Shown here one piece after another: positions 24,600-38,066 of a stretch of DNA of 64,000 nt; position 1 is the first letter of the stretch, and every line of letters starts with the position of its first letter. The notes beneath the pieces were generated by a model. The model ran no database searches and was not told where the DNA came from. It saw nothing but the letters and a program-made list of their open reading frames with translations. The stretch lies in assembly GCF_963576545.1 (NCBI RefSeq), contig NC_083655.1:20754204-20818203 (forward strand). The letters are read 5' to 3'. This stretch comes from Limanda limanda (Eukaryota; Chordata; Actinopteri; Pleuronectiformes; Pleuronectidae). The translations under genes and the position numbers were made by a program.

Positions 24600-25870
24600 A
24601 AAAGGGAGAAAACAACACAGGCAATGGGTGAGGAGCATAGTAATTGTGTGATTTATCCTCGCTGAACTACCGCAGTCATAGCATAATTAAACATGAAAAG
24701 CTAAATTTATCGTGGTGCGCTCAGCCTCCTCATTAATTTAAAGCTGAGACATTCAGAGAGGAGGCCTTTTCTAATCCACCCACTGTTTCTCTTGTTGTCT
24801 TTTCTCCCTCTTTCCCCTCCTCTGCCATCCCTCCATCCCCTCCTATTACGGAGCATTAAAATGTATATTACCCTCAGAGCTCCATCATCATAAACCACAG
24901 GGCCCGCAGAGAGGGAAGCAGGGGAGGGATGGAGACAGCTGAATGAAATCCTCAGAGGAAGAGAGAGATAAAGGGTGAACACAAGAAAGAGGGAGAGTCA
25001 GTTAGGCTCATTAAGGATAAGAAAGGCTCTCATTAAGACGGAGCTGTCTTGCTCCCATGTCTTGCAAGATAGCCACCTATTTGTTGCCTAATAGCTCCAG
25101 CCACTGCAAACTTGTGAGATCCATCTCCTATAATGAGAGGTAGCAGAGGTGACGCCTCTCCCACCCATAATGCCGAGTGCCTCTGTGTCATTAACAATCA
25201 TTCCAACATCCACTAATTGGCCGCTGTGTATGTTTCTTCTGCTTTGCCTCCACCTTGTCTCCTTCCACTTGGTGCACGTTTCCACCCGCAGACAAACAAA
25301 CTTGTCACTGGTTTGATTTGTTTATGTGTTCTATTTGTTATACTTGCTCCCTTAAACTGTAAATCAGAGGAGCAGTGTAGCATGGGGAACTAATAACCCG
25401 CCTTGTGCATCTGCCTTCATAAATTATGCAGCAATCCGTGCTGCAGCTTGTTGTCTGTCAGGCAGTCTGCTCTGGTCCTGACAGTGCCCAACACATTGCT
25501 TAAAGTTGGAAAAACATATTCTCAGAGCAGCCGTGAACCTGGATCCTTGGAGTGAAAGGTGGGTGGAAACTGTCAGTAGTCACTTATTTAGCTCTTTAAA
25601 TAAAAGTTAATCCGAGCTAGCAATTAAAAAACTTCCTCCTAATGAGCAACTGTGCGCACTTTGCCTCCTTGACTTTGTCATCGCTCACATTGAATCAGTC
25701 TTGTTTTGGGGCGTGGAACAAAAGAAAGCAAAGAACACAAACCTGACTGGTTCTGTAATGCCAATTAAATACGCTTAAACATTGTGTGAGAAGAAAGCCG
25801 AGGGACGTGTGATGTTATATTTTGGCTGTTATCCTTGTGAGCTGCAGACCTGACAAACAACAAAAGTTAA
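24600..25870. promoter_or_regulatory. Candidate cluster of conserved non-coding elements
   Basis: About 1.3 kb free of recognised repeats, without a coding frame, and with many TAAT/ATTA cores in balanced-composition sequence, for example GCATAATTAAACATGAAAAG, CTCATTAATTTAAAGC, GGCTCATTAAGGATAAG and CTAATTGGCCGC. Blocks of this texture in fish gene deserts are often developmental enhancers. The call is an inference from texture only; no specific factor or target gene can be named. Confidence 0.3.
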
Positions 25871-28041
25871 ACGCAGAAGAAAGTAGAGAAAAGAAAGTGG
25901 AAGAATATAAATGAGAGTCATTAGAAAAGTGTTTACTGCCTTAAATTCAAGTCACAGCAAGACTTGAACAGACTCTTTTTCGTCTGCTTGTTTTTGTGTG
26001 TAAGGATTTTTCTTAGCAGATATTATGACACAATGCCAAAACATTGGGTGACAACAACATGTGAATCCCCATTAGTGTTTTATTAACAACAAAGGCAAGT
26101 GATGATCCTGACTGACAGTTTGTCAAAATCGCCTGTTTTCTTTGTTTTATTAACCTTCCATTGCATGAATTCTTACTTACATTCTAAAACTATCTTGATT
26201 TGTCTTTATTACTGTGCTTAAATAATGGAAATATAAAACAATTTAAAGGTGTAAATGGTTGGTGAGTAGCTCTCACTGTGCATGAAAATAGCCAGATGTT
26301 CGCAAGCGAGTCCCGGAGAAGTCATCTACTAGCAGTTCTGAAGCAGTTTGCCTTCATGTGTTTTGGGGGCATTGCTTTGACGAGAGGGCTGACGGAAGGG
26401 GTTGGTTGAATCAGTTGCATTTTTGTACAATGCAGCCTGCAGCCTCCAGCTTTACCAATCCTGGCTGTAAAGTTATACAATCAGTCACCAATATGCTCAA
26501 TGTTAGCTCAAACAGAAAACACAGCTACCCAAAATATCAGGAAACTGTACTTTGGAAACTCTGCTTCAATTCCTTGATCATTTACACATAAAATGAAGAT
26601 CTAAACTGTATATAAAGTCATGAATGCAGTCGTCTGTGGTGTGGTGTAGTGGTTCAACTGAAGCCAGGCATGGTTTCTGTTCTCGGATATATTCCATAAG
26701 CACAGGAGGTAAACTGGAGTATAAATACTCACTGTTGCTGCTCAGCAGCTCGGCCTTTACTGCCATGCCTGGCAGGTCTGATGAGCAACAGCACCTTGAA
26801 CTTGCAATGAGATCCCAGCCATCCTCCTCTTTATTTACTGTGTTTGATTGTTGTCAATCGCAACACACAGCGACCAGTTCTCATGACTGTATGTCTGTGT
26901 ATTAGCACCAAGAACAGGTTGACACAGAATGGGCCTGTGATCATGCCAATGAAGATTCTGTAGGTGTGTCTGTCCTCATGGAAAATAGATCTGAAGACGG
27001 GTGTTTGAGACATGTCACTCCCTACCAGTGTTTGATGCACAATGTGTTGGAATTAAATGTCACTTCTTGAATTCAATGATTATGAATAATTTACCAATTA
27101 ATTAAAATGAAATACTAATTTTATGTAAGTATTATGTCTTCCGAGAACACATCTGACTTTCAAGTCCTATAAACTTATTTGCAGAAGAATTTATGGTTGC
27201 CTTCGAAAAGGTTTCAACGGAAGGTTTTTCGGTTTAGTTAAGGTTAATTTCAGGCAAGGTCTGGATCTACAGCAATTCTGGTGCTTCGGTGAGACTTGAC
27301 TTTGACATTTAATGTCTGCAGAGTAGACAACTTGCACACTGGCATGCAGGCATGACTACAGTACATGACTGGTCATATGATTTGTGCTTTGTTGCATTCG
27401 TATACATTCAAGACATTAAAATGCTTGCCCGGATGGAGACCATATCGATATGGATGTAGCCTTAGTTTTAGATATACCAGCACAGTAACGGTTTTAAATT
27501 AGAATTAAAAGACATTTAATTTCAAGTCATTCACAAGGCCACTATTTGGGAAAGCTATAGGTCCTTTATAGTGTTTGGACAAAAATATCTTTGTTTTATT
27601 TTCTGAAACACTCATCAAACTTAATAAATAGTCCCAGAAGGTATAAGTCCATTAACAATTGTTCTGAGGCTTTGGCTGCCCTTTGCTATCCATGTAAATA
27701 TTAATGGCAGAAAAAATGAAAACAGAGAACTAATAAATATTTAATCTGTACTGCTTCATTATAATTATTTTTTAAGTGTTGGGTCTCGTCGTATTTTTCC
27801 AAAAATCAATTTAGCAGGTACAATAAAAAAGCAGGAATCAGTGTGTGGATCCTCCAACAATATCCTCCCTCACAGTTATTGTTCAGACTGGGACCGAAGT
27901 GTGAGCTGGTCCTGTCCACCCACCGATTAGCCCTGACCACAGCCAAGATGTACAGTTATTGCCATGGCTATCTGGGGCTCCCCTATGGGCTGTTTCATTA
28001 GATGGACTCATATCAGGCCCCAGAGATTCTCAGGGCAAATA

Positions 28042-28043
<2 letters not shown>
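25871..28043. other. Non-coding sequence, no gene recognised
   Basis: Nothing gene-like seen. The segment 27830-28040 just before the CT microsatellite is repeat-free with balanced composition and could be conserved non-coding DNA. Confidence 0.4.

Positions 28044-28117
<74 letters not shown>
28044..28117. repeat. (CT)n microsatellite, 74 bp
   Basis: Uninterrupted CT dinucleotides. Confidence 0.98.
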
Positions 28118-28120
<3 letters not shown>

Positions 28121-31100
28121 CATCATTATGATCATGACTGTATATATAGTTTAGTGTAAATAGTTTTAACTGTAATCATAATCAAATACAAAATTGGGAA
28201 TAGTCGGTCTGTCTCTCTTAATTTACAATAGATGTGAATTAGACTTTATTAAATTATTCTGTTTTCACAATGTGGCCCGAGACATAACAGTGTAGCGTAC
28301 CCTCAGAAGAAAAAAAGAAAGGAACTGCCTGGGAATATATAAGGAAAATACTATCGCATTACATCTAGGAAAAGGACAATTATTATGTGTGGTAATCAAT
28401 AACAAGATATTTAATGAATACTTAGAATATTAAATTATGAAAATAAATTGATTTCCAAGATATAGCAAAGAAACACTCATTAATTAACAAAGGGAATGAA
28501 TATGGATCATTTTTGACCCACATTCTGCATTAGAAGGGGTTGGCATATCTTGTTTGATAAAGGGTTAGGTAAATAATGAATTTTAGCTACCAACATTATA
28601 CCCACAACCAACCACTGAGCTTCAATCTTTCTCACCTGACTGCCTGACACACAGCAGACACAGGGAACATGCTGCCAGCAAAACCACAAAGCATAGTGTC
28701 CAAAACCAGCTCGGCTCCGAGCTTTCAGCCAGTTTGTTTCATTATCGCCCTCCCACCTCTTTGTCTCCCCCCCTCTCTCTCTTGCTCTCGGCCTTTGGTC
28801 TCCAGCAGTGTTGGACAGTCTGTCTGCTCTGAAGTCTTCATTAGCACTGCTGGCCTGCCAAGCAGCAGACGGGACAAATGGCTATTTGAGATTCTGTGCT
28901 CCTCTCCCTCCACCCACATGCGCCTCCTTCCTCCTCCTCCAAACAAATCTCCCCCTCTCCCAAAACTTTTCCTCCCACTGCTCCAAACTCTCTGTTCCTG
29001 CAGTGTTTTCCTTCATCCTTCTGCCTGTTTTGCACCTCCTTCTTCTTCCTCCGTGTTACTGCCAACCATTCAGTCTGTTTCCTCTTCCTCTACTTGCTAC
29101 CTGGGGACAGGAGAGGACGGTGCTGAGCAGAACATCATGCTGTTCTGATCTGGTCGGGGACCAGTCAGCAATGCAGGCTGGTGTGTGCCATTTGGTCGCC
29201 ACAGTGCCCAGCAGCAGGGGTTCCTGGACAAACAATCACCCAGAGATCTGGGAGGCCCTTGAACAGCTCAATAAAAGTGTGCATCACACTGAGCGACATG
29301 GAGCTCACTGCAACACTCACACACGCTCACACAGAGACACAGCTACTGACACATACACTTTGTCAGTCCTGTTCGTGAGGACTTTTCACTGCCTGCATTC
29401 ATCCCCGAAAACACGCACTGTATACATAATTGTACTTTATATAACTTGATGTTATCAAATACATAGAAATGTATAACACTTGAACACAGTGGAACAATAC
29501 AGGATATAACCACTATATGATTTAATTTTCTGACTTTATAGTGAGGTCATGATAATGTCTTATTTTTAATTTCAGCTCATGCCTATCGTCGAATAGGGTG
29601 CAAAGACATCTGGAAAATAGATTTTTGGAAAATGCATCATTTTCTGTCTTCATTGTGACTTCTTAATGGCGTCACTGATCATATGACATCATGTGATGGG
29701 GATAAATTATCTAATCAACAGCTTAAGCTCTCTGTTATTTGAAGAGATATCAGAACATGTGTTTTCATATTTGTGCTGAGCGACATGGTCTTTGATCTGA
29801 TACAATAATGACAAGCACACACAGGGGTAAAAACCACACCTTGCTTGGGCAGCTTAGCTGTGTAAAAAATATGAATACGTCGATCCACAGATTCTGTAAT
29901 GCGCTCTGAACAGATTAAAACAGCATCTGAGTTTTTGCAGTATTTGCCTCCAAACTGTCTCTTAGTTTACACAACTACAACAAATGTAAAACCCCTTCTT
30001 CTCATGACCAAAAGAAGACAATTCAAACATTTCCTTCAGCATTAGAATAATCCAGGTGATTGTTGTCTGCACAGTATGAGCAGGAGCCAGCTGAAGCAGC
30101 AAGAGATTTACATAATACAAATGTGTAAAAACCTTAACAAACATGTAGTCTACTTAGTTTTAAGCTTAACACCTAATATTCATTCTCCATAACTTGCCCC
30201 TGTGATGCCTCTAAATGTGTAGAGATGCCTCCTAATGTAGCACGTGTGCCACTATACCCTTCCATTCATCAGCCCCTGATGACCCAGTGGACACACTGAA
30301 CTGTTAATCCATATACTCGGGTGATTTTGCTGAGCGAGATCAATGCACTGCAGACTTAGAACATAACCAAATAATATAGATAATCCAAAGCAAAGACATT
30401 TACAAATTTTACGGATATAACATCACGGATGTGTCAAATATCTACTGGTGTTGTGTCAAGTATGATGGTTCCATATGGAACAGAAATCAGTTGTTTACTG
30501 AGCTGTGTTGAATCGAAGTGGAAGCCCAATTAGAAGCCCACAGCGCTTTGTCATAATGTATGTCATATTATACATTACAAACACTATGGTATTATACATG
30601 ATTTAGCTTTGGCCTGATCTCTTAAATGCCCCCCCCCCTCTCAGTGGACCTGTCTCTATCCATCTATCGCCACCAGGGCTTTCTCCTCCGGTTCCACCCC
30701 TCCCCCCTTCATCTTACTTCTCTCCAGCCTTGCATCCTTTTTCATCAAATGCAATACATGTCGTCCACTGTTCCCACCAGCGCTGCCACCCCCACCCCCC
30801 CAGCTGTGCTATGCAGTAAGTAATGCGATCGTGTTAACCCCCGCTGAGTGCGTCAACGTGGGTGAGACATGCTGGCTTCGTGTCATCGCCCCCACCCCCC
30901 AACCTCCCTCTGCTGTCTGCCTGCAGGCCACCGATGCCCTATGCACCGCAGGTGAGCTGTCATTGCCTATCTGAGCTGCCTGACACACTGGCCTGCCAAG
31001 AATAGACTCTACTCCACTGTTTGCAAATCACACACTTGGACAAACACATGAACATTCACACCTGCCTGCACTGGTAAAGTGCACCTACTTCATTGGGCTT

Positions 31101-31831
31101 TCTGATGTATTGTTATCGGTAAGACCTCTCTGTGAGAAATGTCCCATGTTTTGATTAAATTAATCAAAAGATGAAAATATATATTAAAAGTATTTGCTAT
31201 TAACATGAATATTATATATAAATGAGTATTGAATATGCTATAACAACGTAGAAACAGATATCAAACATCTTATTAAAACACACACACACACCAAAAGCTA
31301 ATATTTTGTATTTTGATGGTGGATGCAATAGCTTTTATTGAACTTCTCTCATCATATTGGAGTTTGTTTACTTTGCAAAAACTCATAAGATGGAAGTTAG
31401 AGCTCATCAGATATCTTTCACATGTTTTACCCTTCTCAATATTCAAACTTATTGTAATGTTTCCCAGTGTTATTCAGTATCAATTCCATTTTAAATTTTT
31501 ACCCTTTTTGTAATGAATTTTGAATACCCTTGGTGTTTGATGGCTACTACACTGAAATATCACTCAAACCTAACAAACTGTGACAAGCTTTCAGACGCAC
31601 ACAAGAGACAAACCCCTGGATGTTTTCCTCCTTACACTGAGCTGAAATGCCTTCTACTGTATAATCAAGACGAAGGCAAGAGTCCAACCTTCAAAGAGCA
31701 AAGCAATCACAGCTCCCCTTAAGGCCTGTTACGGCTATAGGTCAACAGTCCAGCTCAGTTCCCAACAACAGGAAATACATGGCTTTATTTTGTTGACTGA
31801 GTGGTGGCTGTGTGTGTGTCTCGCCCTTTAT

Positions 31832-31836
<5 letters not shown>
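28118..31836. other. Non-coding sequence with CT-rich tracts
   Basis: From 28725 to 29130 the plus strand is strongly pyrimidine-rich, which keeps several overlapping frames open on both strands. None has a domain or family resemblance. C-rich tracts also occur at 30627-30640 and 30788-30800. No gene called. Confidence 0.45.
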
Positions 31837-31914
<78 letters not shown>

Positions 31915-31920
31915 TGTGTG
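31837..31920. repeat. (GT)n microsatellite, 84 bp
   Basis: GT repeats with single interruptions (GC near 31882, TA near 31908). Confidence 0.98.
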
Positions 31921-34685
31921 CAGTTGTGGTGGGGGTGAGAGGTGAGAGAGAGAGAAAGAAATGGAGAGAAAGGCAGACAGACAAACCCAGGTGCTGACCC
32001 TGACTGTGACTGACCTTTCTCTCCCAGTGAGTTAGGAAACATCGCTATCAATGGGTGCCCCTCTATATCCCCCTGTCCCTGTCCCCATGTAGTCCACATA
32101 ACAATAAACTCAGACTAACCACAGATTGTTTACTTATATTGCTATGCAACCTTCAGATTAAAATGTACACACCTATGCCAGTGCACAACAAGCATCAAGT
32201 GGCCAATGCACAACAATCACCTGAAGTAAGAGGTATTCTTCTCATCCATTCCCTTGGTTAATGACTGGGGTTGGTTTAGGCAGTCAAGGTGCCTACTTAG
32301 ATTTCTGTTCAGGCACTATACCCCTGTATTTATAGAAATGTAATGCATTTTATTCTTGAGGTTGAAGATTGCCACTGCTTTGCCCACTTAGCTGTCCTTT
32401 ATCATGTTTTTATCGAATGCATGCAACTACATTAACTGTGGTAATTTGTTTGATTTATTGCATAGTTGTTTTTCTAATTTATATATGATTTGTGTTTTTT
32501 TTTTGTCTTAAATCTTTTTTTTTAATTTTACTGACATCTGACTTGCTTATGGCTGCCAATTCTCCAGATTTTACCCAGAAGTCATGTCTGAAAACAGCTT
32601 GAGATATTCCCTCTGGTCAACTGTGGCTGCAGTTGACATTAATATGAGAATCTGCATTTATATTGGCACATTCAAAAATAAAACAAGTCATATTAGGGTT
32701 TTTTCCCCCACCCTCTACATTGTTACTGCTAGTCTACCTGATTCAGAGTATCATTTTAGACAGGATCTTGTGCACAAAGTGCTATGTGTTGCTAAAACTG
32801 TTTTCCACTCACAGGAATTACAATTCATACGCCATTCGATACTACCACTCAAAATCAGGACACCATCATGTTTATAATTACTTTTATTCTTTGCAGTTTC
32901 TTGACAACACAACTTCTCACTGCAGTGCTGTGTTCCAGCTGAATGGAGAAGCTTTTACAGATCAATCTTTTGATCCAATTGAAAGTCTAAACCACTAATA
33001 GCAAGTATGTGGGTGAGTCATGGGTGCATGTATGTATATAAGCAAAATTAGTAATTAGCATTTTTACAATGTCAGTGCAGTTTTCTGGAACAAAATCCAG
33101 AAGCTATGCAGTTATTACTTTGGCTCCCTGTTAATAAACACATTTCCTTTGCATGGCTTCCTGCTTGAGGAACATCATTTACTTTAAACTTCGTCACATG
33201 ATTATTATGGGAAAATATAATGCGAATACTGCAAAGGTGTGAAATGTATTATGTAGTTTGTATTAAAATATTTTACATTCAGACATTTTTCTTGCCAACC
33301 AGTGGTGATTTATCACTCTGAGTGGGTCACATTAATTATAAAGATGTTGATGACTGACTTACATCCTATTATCCAATATCAAACCCATGTATGTGCCTGA
33401 CTGATGTATTTTTCTTTATTCCCTCTATTTTCTCTCCTCTCTCCCTTTGAGGCTTAGAAAATAAAAGTTATTTCATTGTTAAAGCCACAGACAATTTGTT
33501 TGACAACGTCAATCTGTGCAGTGCCGCAGAGGAGAGAATTATTTCTACTTATCACTCCTGTGATATCCCTCCCTCCCAGCCTTGCTTAATTCTTTCGTTT
33601 ATTTCCCCTTCCCTTCCCCTCTACTCATTTGGCATTAACATATAACTGCTGTGAGCCCTGCCATAAACACAACGGGAGGCTCACTGTGTGTGTTTGTGTG
33701 TGTGCCGCTGTGTAAGCCAGGGTGCCTTTGATCCGATAAAAACCTCAAATTTGGATGGTTGAAAGAGTTTATATACTTTTTTTTTCCTTTTCCAACATTT
33801 ATTTGCTTTTATTCTGATTTCCATATATGTTCAGCTTCATTCCTCTGTTGGAGACGAACAGCTGAGCCTCACGATGTGGACCAAGCCAACACTACGAGAA
33901 GGAAATGTTTTGACAATTGGCGTTGTCAAATTTGGTTTGAGATTTCTTCGTAGCCTTGTGCGGCAGACCATTAGATTAAGACTCTGCTTGTGAAAATCCT
34001 TTTCACTCCTGGTATGATTGATGTTCTATTTCAAAGTAAAGCAACAACAAACAACTTTTCACACAGTGAGGGCTTTTGAATAGCTCTCCATTCATCACTG
34101 GGATGCTTGGCCTTTTACGTTAGAGCCACAAACAGCCTGAGAATTTAAAATGTTTTCAGACTCAGTTATCAAACAAGCATTTTATTATAAAACCTTTTTT
34201 CTTTTGATTTGAATCAAATTGATTTGAAGCATTTGCTTTAAAGTAGTTTTTTTGTTGAATACACTGAGTAGAAACAATATACAACAGCCTTCAAGAAATC
34301 CTTCTTATTTCCAACAATGAGAGAACTGCTATAAAAACAGAAGGAAAGGGAAAGTTAAAATGTGCAGAAATAATAAACTGAATATACAATTTATCTACAC
34401 TGCCATTTATACTACAACAATACATGTTGATACACATACACTATACCTGATGAAATATGATGCTAACTGGATTGCATTTTCCAAAGTATCAAACAAAATT
34501 ATAATCTTCTGCGTGCCAAAAAAAACGGGTGTGGGCAAATTAAACCATTTATAGCATTTAGGGGAAGACTGAGAATGTACGACTCAAATTTCAAGTACAA
34601 TGAGACTAAGGAGTCTGTTAACATGACACCACCTTGTTCATGTAGTAGGACAAACTGGAAAGTGTCTGTTGGCCTAATACAATGT
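31921..34685. other. Non-coding sequence, no gene recognised
   Basis: AT-rich in the first half. Around 33430-33690 and 33860-34160 the sequence is repeat-free with balanced composition and may hold conserved non-coding DNA; this is not demonstrable here. Confidence 0.4.
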
Positions 34686-34885
34686 GTACACTGATGAGCG
34701 AAACCATTATGACTACACACAAATGAAGCAGATAATGGTGATTATCTCATAATAACAGCACAGGTCATGGTCTGGGCAATATTAGACAGTAAGTGAACAG
34801 TTGGTTTCGCTGCTAATATCTTGATGCCATGCACAACAAGGCACCTTCAGAGGTCTTGTAGAGTCCTTGGCAGTGTTGGTAATTC
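34686..34885 (+). mobile_element. Tc1/mariner-like transposon fragment
   Basis: It begins TACACTGATGAGCGAAACCA, close to the terminus of a fish Tc1/mariner family. Recognisable internal phrases follow (CATTATGACTAC, GATTATCTCATAATAACAGC, GCACCTTCAGAGGTCTTGTA). The transposase body is deleted and no right terminus is visible. Family assignment is from memory. Confidence 0.5.
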
Positions 34886-35089
34886 ATTCCTGCTGTCTAA
34901 ATGTGGACAGAATACTGGAGACATTAGAACCTAATCATTCCCCTGCTTGATGGCCAATTGCAGATAAGTGTGCGTCATGCTAGGGTGCTAGTGCACTATA
35001 GCTGCTTTTAGACACAGCAGGGGATCCCCACTGGATTCAACACAAGTGAGTGAAACCACGCTACAGAGGCATAAATGAAAAATAAAAAG
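34886..35089. other. Short non-coding stretch
   Basis: Nothing recognised. Confidence 0.4.
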
Positions 35090-35160
35090 GAAACAAATAT
35101 CTTCCGTGGAAAAAGCAGTGTCACACACACACAGAAGACACAGACGAACATGTAAAGAGA
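35090..35160. repeat. Short sequence shared with 53535-53600
   Basis: The phrase GAAAAAGCAGTGTCACACAC followed by AGAAGACACAGA recurs at about 53550-53590 with few changes and in the same orientation. The shared part is only about 35 bp, so both loci may be fragments of one old dispersed repeat. Confidence 0.35.
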
Positions 35161-37105
35161 GGAGGATTTGTTGGTGTTGTGAACGCGTCTCTGCAGAAAA
35201 CCTCCCGCTGTGTTGTGCATGTGTGAAAGGCAAAATTCTGGGTAAACTCTGGAGCCAATTCTCCGGCTTTTACCTAGAGGTCTAGTCTGAAAACTGCTTC
35301 CGAGTAGGTTGTTCTATGTGAATTTCATTTTTAAGTATATAGCAATATGTGAGATATTAAGATGCTTACATTTCATGTGGACAAAGAGTCAAACGTTGTG
35401 AATCGCATGAAAAATTCAATGGAGTAACTAAAGTAATGACTAAAGTAAAAACCAAAGTAGTGAAACTCACTAAAAGCAGAATTGAGGAGATTGAAAAATA
35501 TGGACTGTTGAAACATATCAATATCTTTGTTACCAGACAGGGTAATATATTCCCAGAATACATGAAGGGGGAGCACCTTCCTGTGACTATCACTGTCCCA
35601 GCAGTATTAAATAATGGTAGGCTATAGTGCCTGAACTTCATCCTATAATAAATAAATGCAGAGTTTAGTGTACATGTCTTCTGCTATTATTCAAAGAAAA
35701 CTGATAAATTAACTACTGAAACTTATTTATGAACTGAAAGGTGCGGAGGGTAAATGAGAACTACAGAGAGACGACAAAGTGAAGACATGTAGGAAGTGCA
35801 TCTTCCCTCTAATGGACCTGCCTATTTTCATGTAATTAGCTCAAAGCATGTGCATGCAGAGGCAGGGATAAGGATGGTGATATTGAATAACTGATACAGA
35901 TATGATTGCCTCAGTTAAAAAAGTGTGCATCGCACACAATGTGGGATAAACTTGAGATGCATTTTATTAAACTATCTGTAAATCTAATTTATTTACATAT
36001 AATCATAAGTAAAGGTACAATGTATTTATTATTTAAAATGGTGACAAACAATGTGCTAGTTGTATTTAGATTAATCAGATTAATAACTTCTCACATGCTG
36101 CCTCATCTGCAGCGCTGTCGGTGACCAATTTTTCTTTTAGCCAAGTATTGCCCAAATTGGACTGGAGTTCAGACACGTCTGAGATTATCATGGAGGAAGA
36201 AGATGTTCCACCGAATTGCTACAAATATATGGCAACAGTTCATATTTCAAGACAAATGGACAATTTCTAAAAATGCATGCAAATTGAAAAATATGCCATG
36301 CTGCCATAATGTATAAAGGCAGGACAACTAAGTTACTTACAAGTAGTCTTGAAGTCTGAAGCAGGGTGTGAGTACAGATGTTTGCCACCTTCTTCTTCTT
36401 TGATAGCGATGCTATAAGTAGGACCTTAGCAAGTAGACAGATGTATAAATTACTGCATCTATATTTCTTGCCCCACTGGCTAACAACTGTTCTTTCGTAC
36501 GTGCTGAGGCTAACAGTGTTTTAGTTAACACAAGCTTCCAATACTTCCTTCATATCTTGGAACCAAGGTAACTAATATCAAACATGAATCTATTCCCTAC
36601 CCTTGCTGACAAAGTGAGCCAAGAGAAAGCCGTGGAGCAATGCCCAACAAGTTGCAACGATAGTTGATGGCTTTGTGTATTACACCATTGATGTGTAAGG
36701 GACGTCAGCACACACAACACTGAGTAGGTTTTGCAAACAAGCGAATTGAACACAAGGAATAATCTAGCAGCTGTTGGACATTCACCAGGTGGAACAGTCA
36801 ACGCTTGTCTTTCTGTAGTTTAATGCAACATCTGCAGATGGACTCACAACACATTCAAATGCATGAGATGCAAGAATGAACGCAAGGCTATGGGAATATT
36901 GTTGTTTTACACCTTCTGGTGAAGTCACATTATCTAATCTGAAACACAAACTGAATTCCATACTGCCTTCACCTTGAAACAACTAGAGTTCTCCAGACCA
37001 GTCCTTGGAGGTGCTGATAAATCTCTGCATTCTTACTTCTCACACAAAGAAGGATTTGGTCACAGTAATTCAGCATAATACAAAGGATATATACATTTCT
37101 ATAAC
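35161..37105. other. Non-coding sequence, no gene recognised
   Basis: Short overlapping frames only. No RNA gene or known repeat recognised. Confidence 0.45.
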
Positions 37106-37109
37106 ACTT

Positions 37110-37565
37110 GGTGCAGAGATGGACCCAATGTGCGCTGCGTCATGCACACACTAAACGCTGCCTTAAAAAATCTCTCAAGGTCGATATATTATTAGAGCCT
37201 CTGGCAAAAGTGAAAAAGATCCTGGCTTTTTTTACAGAGGCACAAAAGCAACTGAAGTTCCAAATGCAAGACTTGTTTCACCTGCCAAACTACAAGCCTG
37301 TCCATGACATCTCACCAAGATGGAACAATTCTCTTGACATGTTGGAGCATTTTTTGGGGGGGATTATCAACCAGCCGAGTTGAACACACTGCTGTCAAGG
37401 CAGATAAAGACGGGAGACAGCATAGCCAGCCAGACAGAGGACAACATGGCACTGATCCAAGAGGTCATCAAGTTAATGTTAACTCTGAGAGTGTCAACTA
37501 CTCTCCTCAGTGAGCAAATAATTCCCTACCATCTCAATTATCCCAATCCAGCTAAAAAATAATTT
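37110..37565 (+). pseudogene. hAT (ZBED-type) transposase remnant, frameshifted
   Basis: Translation recovers hAT transposase features in order, but in three frames. First comes VRCVMHTLNAALKN, like the C-x-AHtLNL block. Next are ILAFFTEAQKQLKF and DISPRWNNSLDMLEHF, which resemble the conserved D-x-x-TRWNStyxML region of the hAT catalytic core. Last is a shifted frame with MALIQEVIKLMLTLRVSTTL and LSEQIIPY, like the helical segment before the dimerisation region. At least two frameshifts and an internal stop separate them. It cannot encode a working enzyme. A domesticated ZBED gene is an alternative source, but the breaks argue for a dead transposon. Confidence 0.65.
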
Positions 37566-37569
37566 CTAT

Positions 37570-38066
37570 TCAGATGACAGTATCTACGGGTAATTTCTTA
37601 GACGAAAAAGCAATTCAGAAAATACTTTGATGGTTGCGACACATAACCCCAAGGCCTCAGGGCTTGATTCATGTCTTTAAGTCAAGCTTTTCTGAAGGAC
37701 AACACCAAGGACATGAAAATAATGAAGATAAAAGCAGAGATGGTGAGAATGGAGGGAGAACTCTGTATAACATCTCTCTCTCATATCTGTTATTTTAATA
37801 TACCTTAGTCTTAGGAGCGGAGAATGTGCCAGCCAATCAGGGAGCAGACACAAGAGGGGGCCGTAACAGTGACCAATAGTAACCGGAAATAGGTTCCAGG
37901 GAAAGGTTTCAAACCTCACTGTGAAGGACTCTGGAAGACTGAGTTCAGGAAGCTGTCCTTTGTCCTCAGGATAAAGGAGACATGTGGTCAGGCTTTGGAT
38001 ACACATGTAGCCCCAACTATTGTTCACCGACTGTAGGTCAATGCATGAGATAAGATGTGCGTATCA
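37570..38066. other. Non-coding sequence, nothing recognised
   Basis: No gene or repeat family seen between the transposase remnant and the duplicated block. Confidence 0.4.

Noticed and set aside
28669..29449. Overlapping plus-strand frames of 159 and 213 codons
   Set aside because: They lie in a pyrimidine-rich tract where several frames on both strands stay open. There is no domain, no signal of exon structure, and the composition is low-complexity.
31742..32099. His-Thr or Cys-Val repeat frames
   Set aside because: They are translations of the GT/CA microsatellite.
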